A stretch of DNA of 64,000 nucleotides, from the NCBI GenBank assembly GCA_949282965.1, contig CASDQW010000109.1, positions 92,182-156,181 on the forward strand. Reading direction: 5' to 3'. Below, piece after piece: positions 1-8,376 of the stretch (within the stretch, counting starts at the first letter, position 1; the number at the start of each line of letters is the position of its first letter). The translations under genes were made by a program, and so were the position numbers. Below the pieces are notes generated by a model. That model did not search any database and had not been told where the DNA came from. It was given only the letters and a program-made list of their open reading frames with translations. This stretch comes from an uncultured Lentisphaeria bacterium (GTDB lineage: Bacteria; Verrucomicrobiota; Lentisphaeria; Victivallales; Victivallaceae).

Positions 1-132
1 CTTCGGGAGGAGCTGGCCGGAGAGGTCTGGGAAATCATTCCGTCCGCCGCCGCCATCGGGGAAGTCGGCGAGGTGCGGAAAAAACTGCGGGAGGCGTTGG
101 AAAAGACGCGGAAATCGTCGCTCGATTTCTGA
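1..132 (+). CDS. C-terminal end of an unidentified protein (partial)
   Basis: An open frame enters from the left edge and stops at TGA 130-132, giving the last 43 residues of a protein. The tail is charged and predicted helical (KKLREALEKTRKSS), preceded by a short Ala-rich segment. The reading frame and codon use (G/C third positions) match the neighbours, so it is probably the real end of a gene. The fragment is too short to assign a family. It lies 166 bp upstream of rplU on the same strand. Confidence 0.55.
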   Translation, partial: LREELAGEVWEIIPSAAAIGEVGEVRKKLREALEKTRKSSLDF

Positions 133-210
133 GGGGGGCAGACGGGAGCCGAATCTTGGCCGGAGGACTCTTTCGGGTGAAAAACCTGAAGAATTTGCCG
201 CATATGGAGC

Positions 211-238
211 TTGCATAAACGGCAATCGGATGTAAATT
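211..238 (+). promoter_or_regulatory. Possible promoter for rplU-purC
   Basis: A TTGCAT hexamer (211-216) lies 16 bp upstream of TAAATT (233-238), about 60 bp before the rplU start. A short inverted repeat, TTGCCG at 195-200 and CGGCAA at 220-225, overlaps it. The match to a sigma-70 promoter is only moderate. Confidence 0.3.
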
Positions 239-298
239 ATTCATCTCATTGATGTAGGAACGGCACAGAATTTTTCATAATAAGGAGTGAAACAGAAG

Positions 299-613
299 AT
301 GTACGCGATTATCAAAACCGGCGGAAAACAGTATAAGGTCAAAAGCGGCGACCTGGTGGAAGTGGAAAAACTCGACGCGGAAGTCGGTGCCAAGGTGAAT
401 TTCGCGGAAGTGCTCGCTGTCGGCGAAGAAGGCGGCGCGCTCAATGTCGGTTCTCCGCTGGTGGCCGGGGCTTCGGTGGACGGTGAAGTCGTGGACCAGT
501 TCCGGGCCAAGAAAGTCTGGGCATTCAAGATGAAACGCCGGAAAGGCTATCGTCGGACCATCGGCCACCGGCAGAACCTCACCCGGGTGAAAATCGGCGA
601 CATCAAGGCGTAA
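299..613 (+). CDS. rplU: Large ribosomal subunit protein bL21
   Basis: This is a 104-residue protein of normal bL21 length. It begins MYAIIKTGGKQYKV and has the conserved basic C-terminal region (KRRKGYRRTIGHRQ) that contacts 23S rRNA. An upstream GTG at 287 is in frame, but the ATG at 299 has an AAGGAG ribosome binding site at 282-287 with 11 bases of spacing, so 299 is preferred. In most bacteria rplU is followed by rpmA (bL27). Here the next gene, only about 50 bp on, is purC and no rpmA is present. Assignment is secure. Confidence 0.97.
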   Translation: MYAIIKTGGKQYKVKSGDLVEVEKLDAEVGAKVNFAEVLAVGEEGGALNVGSPLVAGASVDGEVVDQFRAKKVWAFKMKRRKGYRRTIGHRQNLTRVKIGDIKA

Positions 614-661
614 TTTGTGCCGGACCATCCGGTGCGGCAAGAGTTGGGGAGCGAAAGAAGC

Positions 662-1561
662 ATGCAGTACGATGCCAACGGGGCGTTGATCGAAACCCGG
701 ATTCCGGGCTTGAAGATGGTCAACCGCGGCAAGGTCCGCGATATTTACGATCTGGGAGACAGTTTGTTGTTCGTCGCTACCGACCGGATCAGCGCGTTCG
801 ACGTGGTCATGCCGAACGGTGTGCCGGACAAGGGGCGGGTGCTGACGCAGATTTCGCTGTTCTGGTTTGACCTGATGGCCGACTGGTTGGAAAACCACCT
901 GATCACGGCCGATGTGACCACGCGGCCGGAATTGGCGCCCTACGCGGCGGACCTGCAGGGCCGCTCGATGATCGTGCGCAAGGCGAAGGTGCTGCCGGTG
1001 GAATGCATTGTCCGCGGTTATCTGATCGGCAGTGGCTGGAAGGATTACCAGGCCACGGGCATGGTGTCCGGCATCCGGTTGCGGGAAGGTTACCGGCAGG
1101 CGGAAAAGCTGGACCGGCCGCTTTTCACGCCCTCCACCAAGGCGGAACTGGGCGACCACGACGAAGCGATTTCGCTGGAACAGGTGGCGGAAATCGTCGG
1201 ACAGGACCGGGCTGCTGCCTTGCGGGATCTTTCGCTGAAGATCTATTGCACGGCGCGTGATTACGCTGAAACGCGCGGCATCATTCTGGCCGATACCAAG
1301 TTTGAATTCGGTGAGGTCGACGGTCGAATCATTCTGGTGGACGAGGTGCTCACGCCGGATTCGAGCCGGTTCTGGCCGTGCGATCAGTATCAGGTCGGTA
1401 CCAGTCCGGTCAGTCTGGACAAACAGTATGTGCGCGATTATCTGGAGACGCTGGACTGGAACAAGACCGCGCCGGGGCCGGAATTGCCGGCGGACGTGGT
1501 GCGGAAGACGTCGGAAAAATATCGGGAAGCCTACCGGACATTGACTGGAAAGAGCTTTTAA
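662..1561 (+). CDS. purC: Phosphoribosylaminoimidazole-succinocarboxamide synthase (SAICAR synthetase)
   Basis: The 299-residue product catalyses ATP-dependent ligation of aspartate to CAIR, a step of de novo purine synthesis, in the cytosol. Family signatures visible are [11 protein letters not shown] near the N-terminus, the [13 protein letters not shown] segment, [17 protein letters not shown], and [10 protein letters not shown] followed by [15 protein letters not shown]. The length fits the roughly 300-residue form of PurC. The frame is open from a GTG at 617, but the ATG at 662 is preceded by GGGGAG (646-651) and is the better start. It probably shares a transcript with rplU and is followed by a clear terminator. 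Confidence 0.97.
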   Translation: MQYDANGALIETRIPGLKMVNRGKVRDIYDLGDSLLFVATDRISAFDVVMPNGVPDKGRVLTQISLFWFDLMADWLENHLITADVTTRPELAPYAADLQGRSMIVRKAKVLPVECIVRGYLIGSGWKDYQATGMVSGIRLREGYRQAEKLDRPLFTPSTKAELGDHDEAISLEQVAEIVGQDRAAALRDLSLKIYCTARDYAETRGIILADTKFEFGEVDGRIILVDEVLTPDSSRFWPCDQYQVGTSPVSLDKQYVRDYLETLDWNKTAPGPELPADVVRKTSEKYREAYRTLTGKSF

Positions 1562-1571
1562 ACAAGGTAAT

Positions 1572-1603
1572 ACGGCTGCCGGGTAACTGGCGGCCGTTTT
1601 TTT
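1572..1603 (+). terminator. Rho-independent terminator after purC
   Basis: An 8-bp stem, CGGCTGCC (1573-1580) with GGCGGCCG (1589-1596, one G-U pair), is followed directly by a run of seven T. Confidence 0.85.
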
Positions 1604-1678
1604 CGGCGGACGCGATGGTGCGTGCTTCCGCCGGAGTGAGGTGGACTGTTTTTTCCACAGAAACCCAAGGAGAACAGC

Positions 1679-3235
1679 ATGAAAAAGCGGTGGATGGCAT
1701 GGTGTCTGGCAGTGATGGCGGCGACGGTTTTCGCCGCGGAAGATGCGCCGGCTCCGGGAACGGTGGTGCGATATCGGGATTTCGGCGCCAAAGGGGACGG
1801 CAAGACCGACGACTGGGCTGCCATTGCCAAAGCACATGCCTATGCCAATGAACATAATCTGCCGGTACGGGCGGAGGATGATGCGGAGTATTACATCGGT
1901 GATTCCGAGCCGATCACTATTCAGACGGATACGGACTGGGGCCAGGCGCGCTTCACGATTGACGACACGCTGCCGCTCAAGAAGTTTAAGTCGCCGGTCT
2001 TTCAGGTGACGTCCAAACTGGCGTCGTTCAAGCCGCAGGGGATTACCTCGCTGAAGAAAGGCCAGTCCGATCTGGGGATCACACTGCCGCAGCGTTGCAT
2101 GATTGCGGTTTTCAACGATGATGTCAAACGTTACATCCGCTACGGGGTCAACGCCAATGCGGGGCATCCGCAGACGGACGTTTTCGTGGTGAATCCGGAC
2201 GGCAAGGTGGATCCCCACACGCCGATCATCTGGGATTTCGACAAGATCACCCGGATCACGGCATATCCGATCGATGAAAAAACGTTGACCATCCGGGGCG
2301 GCCGTTTCACCACGCTGGCGAATAAACAGGAGGGCAAGCACAGTTACTATGGCCGCGGGCTGCGCATCGCCCGCTCCAACACGGTGGTGGACGGTCTGGA
2401 GCACTATGTGGTGGAAGGCGGCGGGATTGACAGCTGGCCTTATACCGGATTCATCAACGTCGGCGACTGCGCCGATGTGACGGTGAAAAATGCCACGCTG
2501 ACCGGGCGCAAGCTCTACAGCTATCCGCTCCCGGAAGGTGGACGGCGGACGACGGGGACGTACGACATTTCGGGGACGCGGGCGCTGAATGTGACGTTTG
2601 TGGACTGCCGACAGTCCAACGACATTGAAGATCCCGCCTACTGGGGGATCATGGGGACGAACTTCTGCAAGAACATCGTGCTGGACCGCTGCCGGTTTTC
2701 GCGATTTGACGCGCATATGGGGGTGACCAACGCCGTGGTGCGGGACTGCACCATCGGCTACGGCGGGATCAACGCCATCGGATTCGGTACGTTCCTGATC
2801 GAAAACACCACCAGCACCTGCCGGAATTTCATCAATCTGCGTTCGGATTACGGCAGCACCTGGAGTGGGGATTTCATCATCCGCAACTGTGTCTTCAAAC
2901 CGTCGAGCCCGAAGAGCGTGCCCAATGTGATCAACGGATCCAACCGCGGCAATCATGATTTCGGCTACACCTGCTACATGCCGACGACGATCGAGATCGA
3001 CGGCTTGAAGGTGGACACGTCCGATCAGCCGAAAAAATACGAGGACGCGGTGTTCTTCGCCAATATGAATCCCGCATACAAGAGCGACTCCTACGAGGAA
3101 AAATTCCCGTATGTCAAAACGAAGGAAATCAAGGTGAAGAAGCTCACCACCACCACCGGCAAGCCGTTGAAGCTGAGTGCCAATCGCCATATGTTCCGGG
3201 AGGTGAAAATTTCCGGGGACGGGATCAAGCGGTAA
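1679..3235 (+). CDS. Secreted right-handed beta-helix (pectate lyase/GH28-like) protein
   Basis: This is a 518-residue exported protein. A signal peptide covers about residues 1-20 (MKKRWMAWCLAVMAATVFAA). It is followed by RYRDFGAKGDGKTDD, the hallmark N-terminal motif of the pectate lyase superfamily and GH28-like beta-helix proteins. The middle and C-terminal parts contain repeated short beta-strand segments typical of parallel beta-helices (for example ADVTVKNATLTG, TFVDCRQSND, NIVLDRCRFSR, AVVRDCTIGYG). A purine-rich ribosome binding site (AAGGAG) precedes the ATG. It is probably a monocistronic extracellular or periplasmic polysaccharide-acting protein. The substrate cannot be read from the sequence, and lyase versus hydrolase is undecided. 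Confidence 0.8.
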   Translation: MKKRWMAWCLAVMAATVFAAEDAPAPGTVVRYRDFGAKGDGKTDDWAAIAKAHAYANEHNLPVRAEDDAEYYIGDSEPITIQTDTDWGQARFTIDDTLPLKKFKSPVFQVTSKLASFKPQGITSLKKGQSDLGITLPQRCMIAVFNDDVKRYIRYGVNANAGHPQTDVFVVNPDGKVDPHTPIIWDFDKITRITAYPIDEKTLTIRGGRFTTLANKQEGKHSYYGRGLRIARSNTVVDGLEHYVVEGGGIDSWPYTGFINVGDCADVTVKNATLTGRKLYSYPLPEGGRRTTGTYDISGTRALNVTFVDCRQSNDIEDPAYWGIMGTNFCKNIVLDRCRFSRFDAHMGVTNAVVRDCTIGYGGINAIGFGTFLIENTTSTCRNFINLRSDYGSTWSGDFIIRNCVFKPSSPKSVPNVINGSNRGNHDFGYTCYMPTTIEIDGLKVDTSDQPKKYEDAVFFANMNPAYKSDSYEEKFPYVKTKEIKVKKLTTTTGKPLKLSANRHMFREVKISGDGIKR

Positions 3236-3253
3236 TTCTGTTCCGAGCAGCAG

Positions 3254-3297
3254 GACCGGCGTTTCCGGAAGAGGGGAGGGAACGCCGGTCTTTTTTT
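3254..3297 (+). terminator. Rho-independent terminator after the beta-helix gene
   Basis: A perfect 10-bp stem (GACCGGCGTT at 3254-3263 with AACGCCGGTC at 3281-3290) is followed by seven T (3291-3297). Confidence 0.9.
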
Positions 3298-3307
3298 GCA
3301 CTTGAAA

Positions 3308-3381
3308 TGGCAACCCCGCCAGGATTCGAACCTGAGCTAAATGGACCAAAACCACTTGTGCTACCATTACACCACGGGGTT
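3308..3381 (-). tRNA. tRNA-Gln (anticodon UUG)
   Basis: On the minus strand a complete cloverleaf folds: acceptor AACCCCG/CGGGGTT, a 3-bp D stem GTG/CAC, anticodon stem AGTGG/CCATT (one G-U) with loop TTTTGGT, and T arm TCAGG-TTCGAAT-CCTGG. Discriminator G and an encoded CCA follow. The anticodon TTG reads CAA (and CAG by wobble) as glutamine. It lies between two plus-strand genes, convergent with the beta-helix gene. Confidence 0.95.
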
Positions 3382-3521
3382 GGCAGCCCTTAATCTAGCT
3401 CATTTTTCGAAAAAATCCATTCAAAAACACGCTTGGCGGGCGAAAAAAATACAAAAGAGTAGTATATTTGCAGGAAGCATATCTACTGCGAAAAATCATT
3501 GAATTCAGGAAAGTGTTTTTT

Positions 3522-4571
3522 ATGTCCGAACAGCAGCCGTGCCGCCGTCGCTTCCCCGACTATTGCCGTATCACCTTTGCCGGGTTTGCCATGGGGGTGG
3601 CCAATGTGATTCCCGGCGTTTCCGGCGGAACGATGGCATTCATTCTCGGAGTATTTGAAGAACTGGTCGATTCCATCCGGAAGATTGCTTCCGCGGAAAC
3701 GTTCCGGCTGCTGATTCGGGGACGGTTCCGGGAGTTGTACGACACGCTGCCGTGGCGGTTTCTGCTGGCGCTCGGGATCGGGATTGCAGTGGCTTTTGCG
3801 GGGGTGTCCAAGCTGTTCATCTATCTGCTGGAGCAGCATCCGACGCTGACGTTCGCCTTCTTTTTCGGGCTGATTGCGGCCTCGATCGTTTCGGTGTTCC
3901 GCAAGGTGAAACAGTGGGGGCCGGGCCGGGTCGTTTCCTTGCTCTGCGGCGCCGTGGTGGCCTACGTGATGATTACCCTGGTGCCGGTCAGCACGCCGAA
4001 CGTCTGGTATGTGTCGTTTCTCTGCGGAGTCATCTGCATCTGCGCCATGATTCTGCCGGGAATTTCCGGATCGTTTCTGCTGCTGGTTCTCGGGCAGTAT
4101 CAGTATGTGTGGGGCGCGGTGGGGGATTTCGCCATGGGTCGGTTCACTCTGGCGAACTTGAATACGCTGTGGTGGCTGGGACTGGGGGCGGTGATCGGAG
4201 TGGGGGCGTTTTCGCATCTGCTCAACTATCTTTTCCGCCGGCAGCATGATTTGACGGTGGCCGCGTTGATCGGGTTCATGGTCGGTTCCATGCCGCGCCT
4301 GTGGCCCTGGCAGCGGGTTGTCGAAGTTTCCGTGAAGACCAAGGAGGCGCTGGTCCGGCTGCAGCTGCCGGCCGACGCGGGGCAACTGGAGCAGTATGAG
4401 TCGCTGGGCGCGGAAGTGACGCCGCTGGTGGTGCGCAACGTGGCGCCGGATGGTTTCGGCGGTGCGTTCTGGGCAGTGGTGGGGCTGGCGGTGTTCGGCT
4501 TGCTGCTGGTGCTGGCGACGGAATATTTCGCGGCGCGCGGCAATCAGGAAAAGACGGTGGAACAGGAATAG
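3522..4571 (+). CDS. DUF368 family membrane protein, probable undecaprenyl-phosphate translocase
   Basis: The 349-residue protein is a polytopic inner-membrane protein with roughly 8-10 hydrophobic segments. Two related half-motifs are visible, NVIPGVSGGTMAFILG near the N-terminus and MILPGISGSFLLLVLG in the middle. These internal repeats are diagnostic of DUF368. The family (PopT) has been reported to return undecaprenyl phosphate across the membrane for reuse in cell-envelope synthesis. The frame is open from a TTG at 3468, but ATG 3522 has an AGGAAAG ribosome binding site about 9-10 bases upstream. It sits 13 bp before lgt, forming an envelope-biogenesis run. The biochemical role is by family. 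Confidence 0.85.
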   Translation: MSEQQPCRRRFPDYCRITFAGFAMGVANVIPGVSGGTMAFILGVFEELVDSIRKIASAETFRLLIRGRFRELYDTLPWRFLLALGIGIAVAFAGVSKLFIYLLEQHPTLTFAFFFGLIAASIVSVFRKVKQWGPGRVVSLLCGAVVAYVMITLVPVSTPNVWYVSFLCGVICICAMILPGISGSFLLLVLGQYQYVWGAVGDFAMGRFTLANLNTLWWLGLGAVIGVGAFSHLLNYLFRRQHDLTVAALIGFMVGSMPRLWPWQRVVEVSVKTKEALVRLQLPADAGQLEQYESLGAEVTPLVVRNVAPDGFGGAFWAVVGLAVFGLLLVLATEYFAARGNQEKTVEQE

Positions 4572-4584
4572 GAGATCGGGATTT

Positions 4585-5352
4585 ATGCATCCCATTGCTT
4601 TACAGCTCGGGGATCTTGCAATTCGCTGGTACGGCGTGATGGCGGCGGTCGGTTTTCTGGCGGCCACGGCGCTGGTGTGCTGGAATCGCCGAATGGCGAA
4701 GATGAGCAGCGATCAGGCGACCGGGGTGGTGATGACGGCGATGATTGCCGGGGTGATCGGGGCGCGGATTTTTTATGTAATCCAGTTTTTTTCGAGTTTT
4801 CGGGATAATTGGCTGGGAATTTTCCGGATTGACCGGGGGGGATTGGTATTTTACGGTGGTTTTTTCCTGGCGCTGATTGCGGTCTGGGGGTATTGCCGAT
4901 GGCAGCGTCTGGAGTTGCTGCGGGTGTTCGACGTGATGACGCCGGCGCTGGCGATCGGCCATGCGGCGGGACGAATCGGCTGTTTCCTGAACGGCTGCTG
5001 TTACGGGAAACCGACGCAGCTGGCCTGGGGCGTGTTGTATCCGGAGGGAAGCGCGCCCGCACGACAGTATCCGGGCCAGGCGCTGCATCCGGTGCAGTTG
5101 TACGAGGCGGGCTTGAATGTATTGATGTTCGGGATACTGGTGTGGCTGGTGCGCCGGGGGAAGCGGGGAATGGCCTCTGCGGCATATTTGACGCTGTACG
5201 GGTTGATGCGCTTCGGGGATGAATTTTTCCGGGGAGATCACCGGCAGTTCTGGAATGGTTTTACGCCGGCGCAGGTGATCGGACTGGTTCTGGTGCCGGT
5301 GGGAATCGGACTTCTGATCTATTTCTGGCGGCATGAAAAGCAATCGGCGTGA
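4585..5352 (+). CDS. lgt: Prolipoprotein diacylglyceryl transferase
   Basis: This is a 255-residue integral membrane enzyme that transfers diacylglycerol from phosphatidylglycerol to the lipobox cysteine of prolipoproteins. The Lgt signature GRIGCFLNGCCYG is present, together with the N-terminal IRWYGVMAAVGFL segment, GGLVFYGGFF and the late RFGDEFFRGD motif. Seven hydrophobic segments are expected. The chosen ATG has GGAG at 4571-4574, 10 bases upstream. Longer upstream frames run through the end of the DUF368 gene in another frame and are not real. The 3' end overlaps the next gene by 20 bp, implying translational coupling. Confidence 0.96.
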   Translation: MHPIALQLGDLAIRWYGVMAAVGFLAATALVCWNRRMAKMSSDQATGVVMTAMIAGVIGARIFYVIQFFSSFRDNWLGIFRIDRGGLVFYGGFFLALIAVWGYCRWQRLELLRVFDVMTPALAIGHAAGRIGCFLNGCCYGKPTQLAWGVLYPEGSAPARQYPGQALHPVQLYEAGLNVLMFGILVWLVRRGKRGMASAAYLTLYGLMRFGDEFFRGDHRQFWNGFTPAQVIGLVLVPVGIGLLIYFWRHEKQSA

Positions 5353-6286
5353 ATGGGTGATCGGGCCGGAAATGACCGGGGAGCGTCTGGATCGCGCATT
5401 GGCGCGCCTGGCGCCGGACTGGTCGCGGACGTGGCTGCAGCGGCAGGTGCGCGATGGGGGGGTGCAGGTGAATGGGGTTCCCGTGACTCTGCCGCGTCTG
5501 CTGCTGGAACCCGGCATGGTGGTCGCGTTGGAGATTCCGGAAGCGGAAAAACGGGAACTTTCAGCGGAAGCATTTGAATTTCCGATTCTGTTTGAAGATG
5601 AGTGGATGCTGGTGATCAACAAACCGGCGGGCGTGGTGGTTCATCCGGCGGCAGGCAACCGCACGGGGACCGTGGTCAATGCCTTGCTGGGACGTTATCC
5701 GGAGCTGGGGGCCCTGGCGGAGGAGACGGGAGACCGCCCGGGGATCGTGCACCGGCTGGACAAGGACACGTCCGGCTGCCTGATGGTGGCAAAAACCCCG
5801 CAGGCAATGTTCCGGTTGACGGCCGCGCTGGCGGCACGCGAGGTGCACAAGACGTACCTTGCGCTGGTGCGCGGAGAGGTGCGGAAAAATACGGAGAAAT
5901 TGGTCAGTCTGATCGGGCGACATCCGGTGCAGCGGCAGAAAATGGCGGTCGTGCCCCGCAACGGCAAAGAGGCGGTAACGCTCTACCGGAAGATTGACGT
6001 GATGACATCGGGCCGGGAGAAGGGGACGTTGCTGGAAGTAGATATTCTGACCGGTCGAACGCATCAGATCCGGGTACACCTGGCTTCGATCGGACACCCG
6101 GTACTGGGAGACGGCACGTACGGGGGGAAATCGGAGGCTTTTCCGGCGGCAAGGCAGATGCTGCATGCGTGGCGGATCGATTTTCCGCACCCGATTTCCG
6201 GGAAGCGGATCTGCTGTCGGGCCCCGGTACCGGAGGATATGTGGACGTGGATGCAGCGGATGGAGGCGGCGACGGCTTATGAATGA
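5333..6286 (+). CDS. RluA/RluD-family 23S rRNA pseudouridine synthase
   Basis: The 317-residue protein has an N-terminal S4 RNA-binding domain (about residues 14-75, GERLDRALARL). A catalytic RluA-type domain follows, with the signature HRLDKDTSG in which Asp143 is the catalytic residue. VINKPAGVVVHP, RTHQIRVHL and HPVLGDGTYGG are further family motifs. S4 plus this length resembles RluD, which makes the pseudouridines of helix 69 of 23S rRNA. Without an alignment RluD and other RluA-class members cannot be separated. It overlaps lgt by 20 bp and the next gene by 8 bp, so it is part of one transcript. Confidence 0.92.
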   Translation: MKSNRREWVIGPEMTGERLDRALARLAPDWSRTWLQRQVRDGGVQVNGVPVTLPRLLLEPGMVVALEIPEAEKRELSAEAFEFPILFEDEWMLVINKPAGVVVHPAAGNRTGTVVNALLGRYPELGALAEETGDRPGIVHRLDKDTSGCLMVAKTPQAMFRLTAALAAREVHKTYLALVRGEVRKNTEKLVSLIGRHPVQRQKMAVVPRNGKEAVTLYRKIDVMTSGREKGTLLEVDILTGRTHQIRVHLASIGHPVLGDGTYGGKSEAFPAARQMLHAWRIDFPHPISGKRICCRAPVPEDMWTWMQRMEAATAYE

Positions 6287-7160
6287 GCAGAAACTGCCCC
6301 GCGTCGTGGCGGTGGCTGCCCCTTCCGGAGGGCTGCCCCGGGAGAAGGCGTTTGCCGGGATCCGGGCGCTGGAAGGGCTGGGTATGGAGGTTCGGGTGGC
6401 GCCGCATGTATTTGCGGGGGATCCGGAGTTGCCGTATTTATCCGCGCCGGTGGCGGAACGGGTGGAGGACCTGCACCGGATCTGGTGCGACGAAACCGTG
6501 GAGGCGGTGTGGTGTCTGCGCGGCGGATATGGTGCGGCGCAGCTTCTGCCGCTTCTGGACTGGGAATTACTGCGACGGCGGAAACTGCCGGTGATCGGTT
6601 TCAGTGATGTTACCGCGCTGCATTGGGCGATGACGAACCGGGGCGCGGGGACTCCGGTGGCGGCGCCGATGATCGGACGCATGGCGGATGCGGTGCATGA
6701 CGCATATGTGATGGAACAGCTGGCGGCGGCCTTCGTCCCGGCTCCGGCGGGCGGCAGGCCGGTCGCGCCGGAGGGGGGACAACGCTGGGGGGTGTTGCGC
6801 CCCGGGAAAGTTGCCGGGCGGCCGCTGGTGGGCAATCTGGCGGTGGCGGCGTCCTTGTGCGGGACGGGTTACCTGCCGTCCGCGCGGGGCCGGATTGTGG
6901 TATTGGAGGATTTGAACGAGGCGGTTTATCGGGTGGATCGATATCTGACGCAGCTGGAGCAGAATGGTTTTTTTGAAGGCTGCGCGGCGGTGCTTTTCGG
7001 CGGCTTTCTCAATTGCGGGGATCCGGGTGAGCTGGAAGTCCTCTTCCGGCGGGCGCTGAATTGGACGACGGGTCCGGTGGGAACGGGATTTCCGTTCAGT
7101 CACGGCGAGCGAATCGGGTCTTTTTCTTTTGAACAGGAAATTCGGGTGGATCTGGAGTAG
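6279..7160 (+). CDS. LD-carboxypeptidase (peptidase family S66)
   Basis: The 293-residue protein belongs to the S66 family, which removes the terminal D-alanine from muropeptide tetrapeptides during murein recycling in the cytosol. The serine nucleophile lies in GFSDVTALHW (Ser109). The expected Glu210 (VVLEDLNE) and His275 (FPFSHGERIG) complete the Ser-Glu-His triad. AVAAPSGG at the N-terminus and CLRGGYGAAQLL are also typical. The ATG at 6279 overlaps the preceding gene by 8 bp. There is no signal peptide. Function is likely LdcA, although some S66 members act on microcin or other LD-peptide bonds. Confidence 0.9.
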   Translation: MNEQKLPRVVAVAAPSGGLPREKAFAGIRALEGLGMEVRVAPHVFAGDPELPYLSAPVAERVEDLHRIWCDETVEAVWCLRGGYGAAQLLPLLDWELLRRRKLPVIGFSDVTALHWAMTNRGAGTPVAAPMIGRMADAVHDAYVMEQLAAAFVPAPAGGRPVAPEGGQRWGVLRPGKVAGRPLVGNLAVAASLCGTGYLPSARGRIVVLEDLNEAVYRVDRYLTQLEQNGFFEGCAAVLFGGFLNCGDPGELEVLFRRALNWTTGPVGTGFPFSHGERIGSFSFEQEIRVDLE

Positions 7161-7167
7161 CGGGGCG

Positions 7168-8376
7168 ATGAATACGAATCTGGAATATCTGCAACGGCTG
7201 CGGCGGATCATGCCGTGGGGGAACAGCACCTGTTCCAAAGCGGCGGTGTGGCCGCCGGAGGAACCGGCGGTGCTGGTGCGCGGGCGCGGATGCCGGGTCT
7301 GGGATGCGGACGGTCGGGAGTTCATCGATTTCAAGAATGCGCTGGGGCCGGTGACACTGGGGTATGCGTTTGCGGCAGTGGACGCGGCTATCCGCCGGCA
7401 GCTGGAGAACGGGATTTTGTTCAGTGCGCCGCATCCGCTGGAAGTGGAGACGGCGGAGCAGTTGTCTTCGCTGGTACCGTGGCTGGAACAGGTGCGTTTT
7501 CTCAAAACCGGCGGCGAGGCGATGGCGGCGTGTTTCAAAATCGCCCGAGCCTATACCGGACGGGAACGGATTTTGCAAATCGGTTATAACGGTTGGTTGA
7601 ACAGTCTGGCGGGAGGCGCGGCGGTGTTGCCGGGGCGTCCGGCCGCGGCGGTGCCCTGCGGGGTGCCGGAGGCTCTGTCGCAGCTGCATGCGGCGCTGCC
7701 CTGGAACCGGGCGGACGAAGTGGCGACGGTGCTGGAACGGCATGCCGGGGAGGTGGCCGCGATTGCGGTCGCCATGGATTATCCGGGTGCCGCGGCGGGA
7801 AAGATGTTCTATCCGGAATTGCGGCGTCTGGCGGATCAACATGGGTGTCTTTTGATTTTCGATGAAATCGTTACCGGGTTCCGACTGGCGCATGGCGGTG
7901 TCGGGGAATACTTCAACGTGCGTCCCGACCTGGCGGTTTTCGCGAAGGGCATTGCCAACGGGATGCCGCTGTCGGCCTACGGCGGGCGGCGGGAGGTGAT
8001 GGCGGTGCTGGAGCGGGCGATCGTCTCCTCCACGTACGGAGGCGAAACGCTGTCGCTGGCGGCGTGCTCGGCGGTTCTGTCCTTTTACCGGGATCACGAT
8101 GTCATCGGACATTTGTGGCGGACCGGACGACGGATGTGGGATGGGGTCGAGGAACTGTTTCGCCGTTATGGAGTGCCGGCGCGTCCGGCGGGACTGGCGC
8201 CGGTGCGTTTTTTTCAGTGGGAGCCGGGGCAGGAAGCGGTACGGGAACGGGTGATGCGCGCGTTTTTCCGGGCCGGAGTGCTGCTTTATAACGGTGGATA
8301 TGTTAATTATTCCCATACAGACGACGACATAGACGAGGCGCTGTCGCGCATGGAAGGAGCTTTGAAACTGTTATGA
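7168..8376 (+). CDS. Class III PLP aminotransferase, glutamate-1-semialdehyde-aminomutase-like
   Basis: This is a 402-residue fold-type I PLP enzyme. The cofactor lysine is Lys260 in FAKGIANGMPLSAYGG, and FDEIVTGFR (Asp232-Glu233) binds the pyridine nitrogen region. The N-terminal WGNSTCSK and WDADGREFIDF segments resemble glutamate-1-semialdehyde aminomutase (HemL) and related sugar or amino-acid aminotransferases. It lies 7 bp after ldcA and overlaps the next gene by 4 bp (ATGA). No other tetrapyrrole gene is nearby, so HemL itself is unlikely. A role with the adjoining amidohydrolase and dehydrogenase in one small-molecule pathway is more plausible. Confidence 0.85.
   Translation: MNTNLEYLQRLRRIMPWGNSTCSKAAVWPPEEPAVLVRGRGCRVWDADGREFIDFKNALGPVTLGYAFAAVDAAIRRQLENGILFSAPHPLEVETAEQLSSLVPWLEQVRFLKTGGEAMAACFKIARAYTGRERILQIGYNGWLNSLAGGAAVLPGRPAAAVPCGVPEALSQLHAALPWNRADEVATVLERHAGEVAAIAVAMDYPGAAAGKMFYPELRRLADQHGCLLIFDEIVTGFRLAHGGVGEYFNVRPDLAVFAKGIANGMPLSAYGGRREVMAVLERAIVSSTYGGETLSLAACSAVLSFYRDHDVIGHLWRTGRRMWDGVEELFRRYGVPARPAGLAPVRFFQWEPGQEAVRERVMRAFFRAGVLLYNGGYVNYSHTDDDIDEALSRMEGALKLL

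Noticed and set aside
275..3367. 1030-codon open frame on the minus strand opposite rplU, purC and the beta-helix gene
   Set aside because: The plus-strand genes are clear families. GC-rich third positions keep the antisense frame free of stops; the product has no family features and an odd composition rich in His and Arg.
4450..4584. Longer N-terminus for lgt
   Set aside because: The extra residues are the translation of another frame of the DUF368 gene. A proper ribosome binding site and the Lgt N-terminus start at 4585.
7168..8376. hemL (glutamate-1-semialdehyde aminomutase) identity
   Set aside because: Only the general family motifs fit. There are no tetrapyrrole genes around, and the neighbours indicate another pathway.
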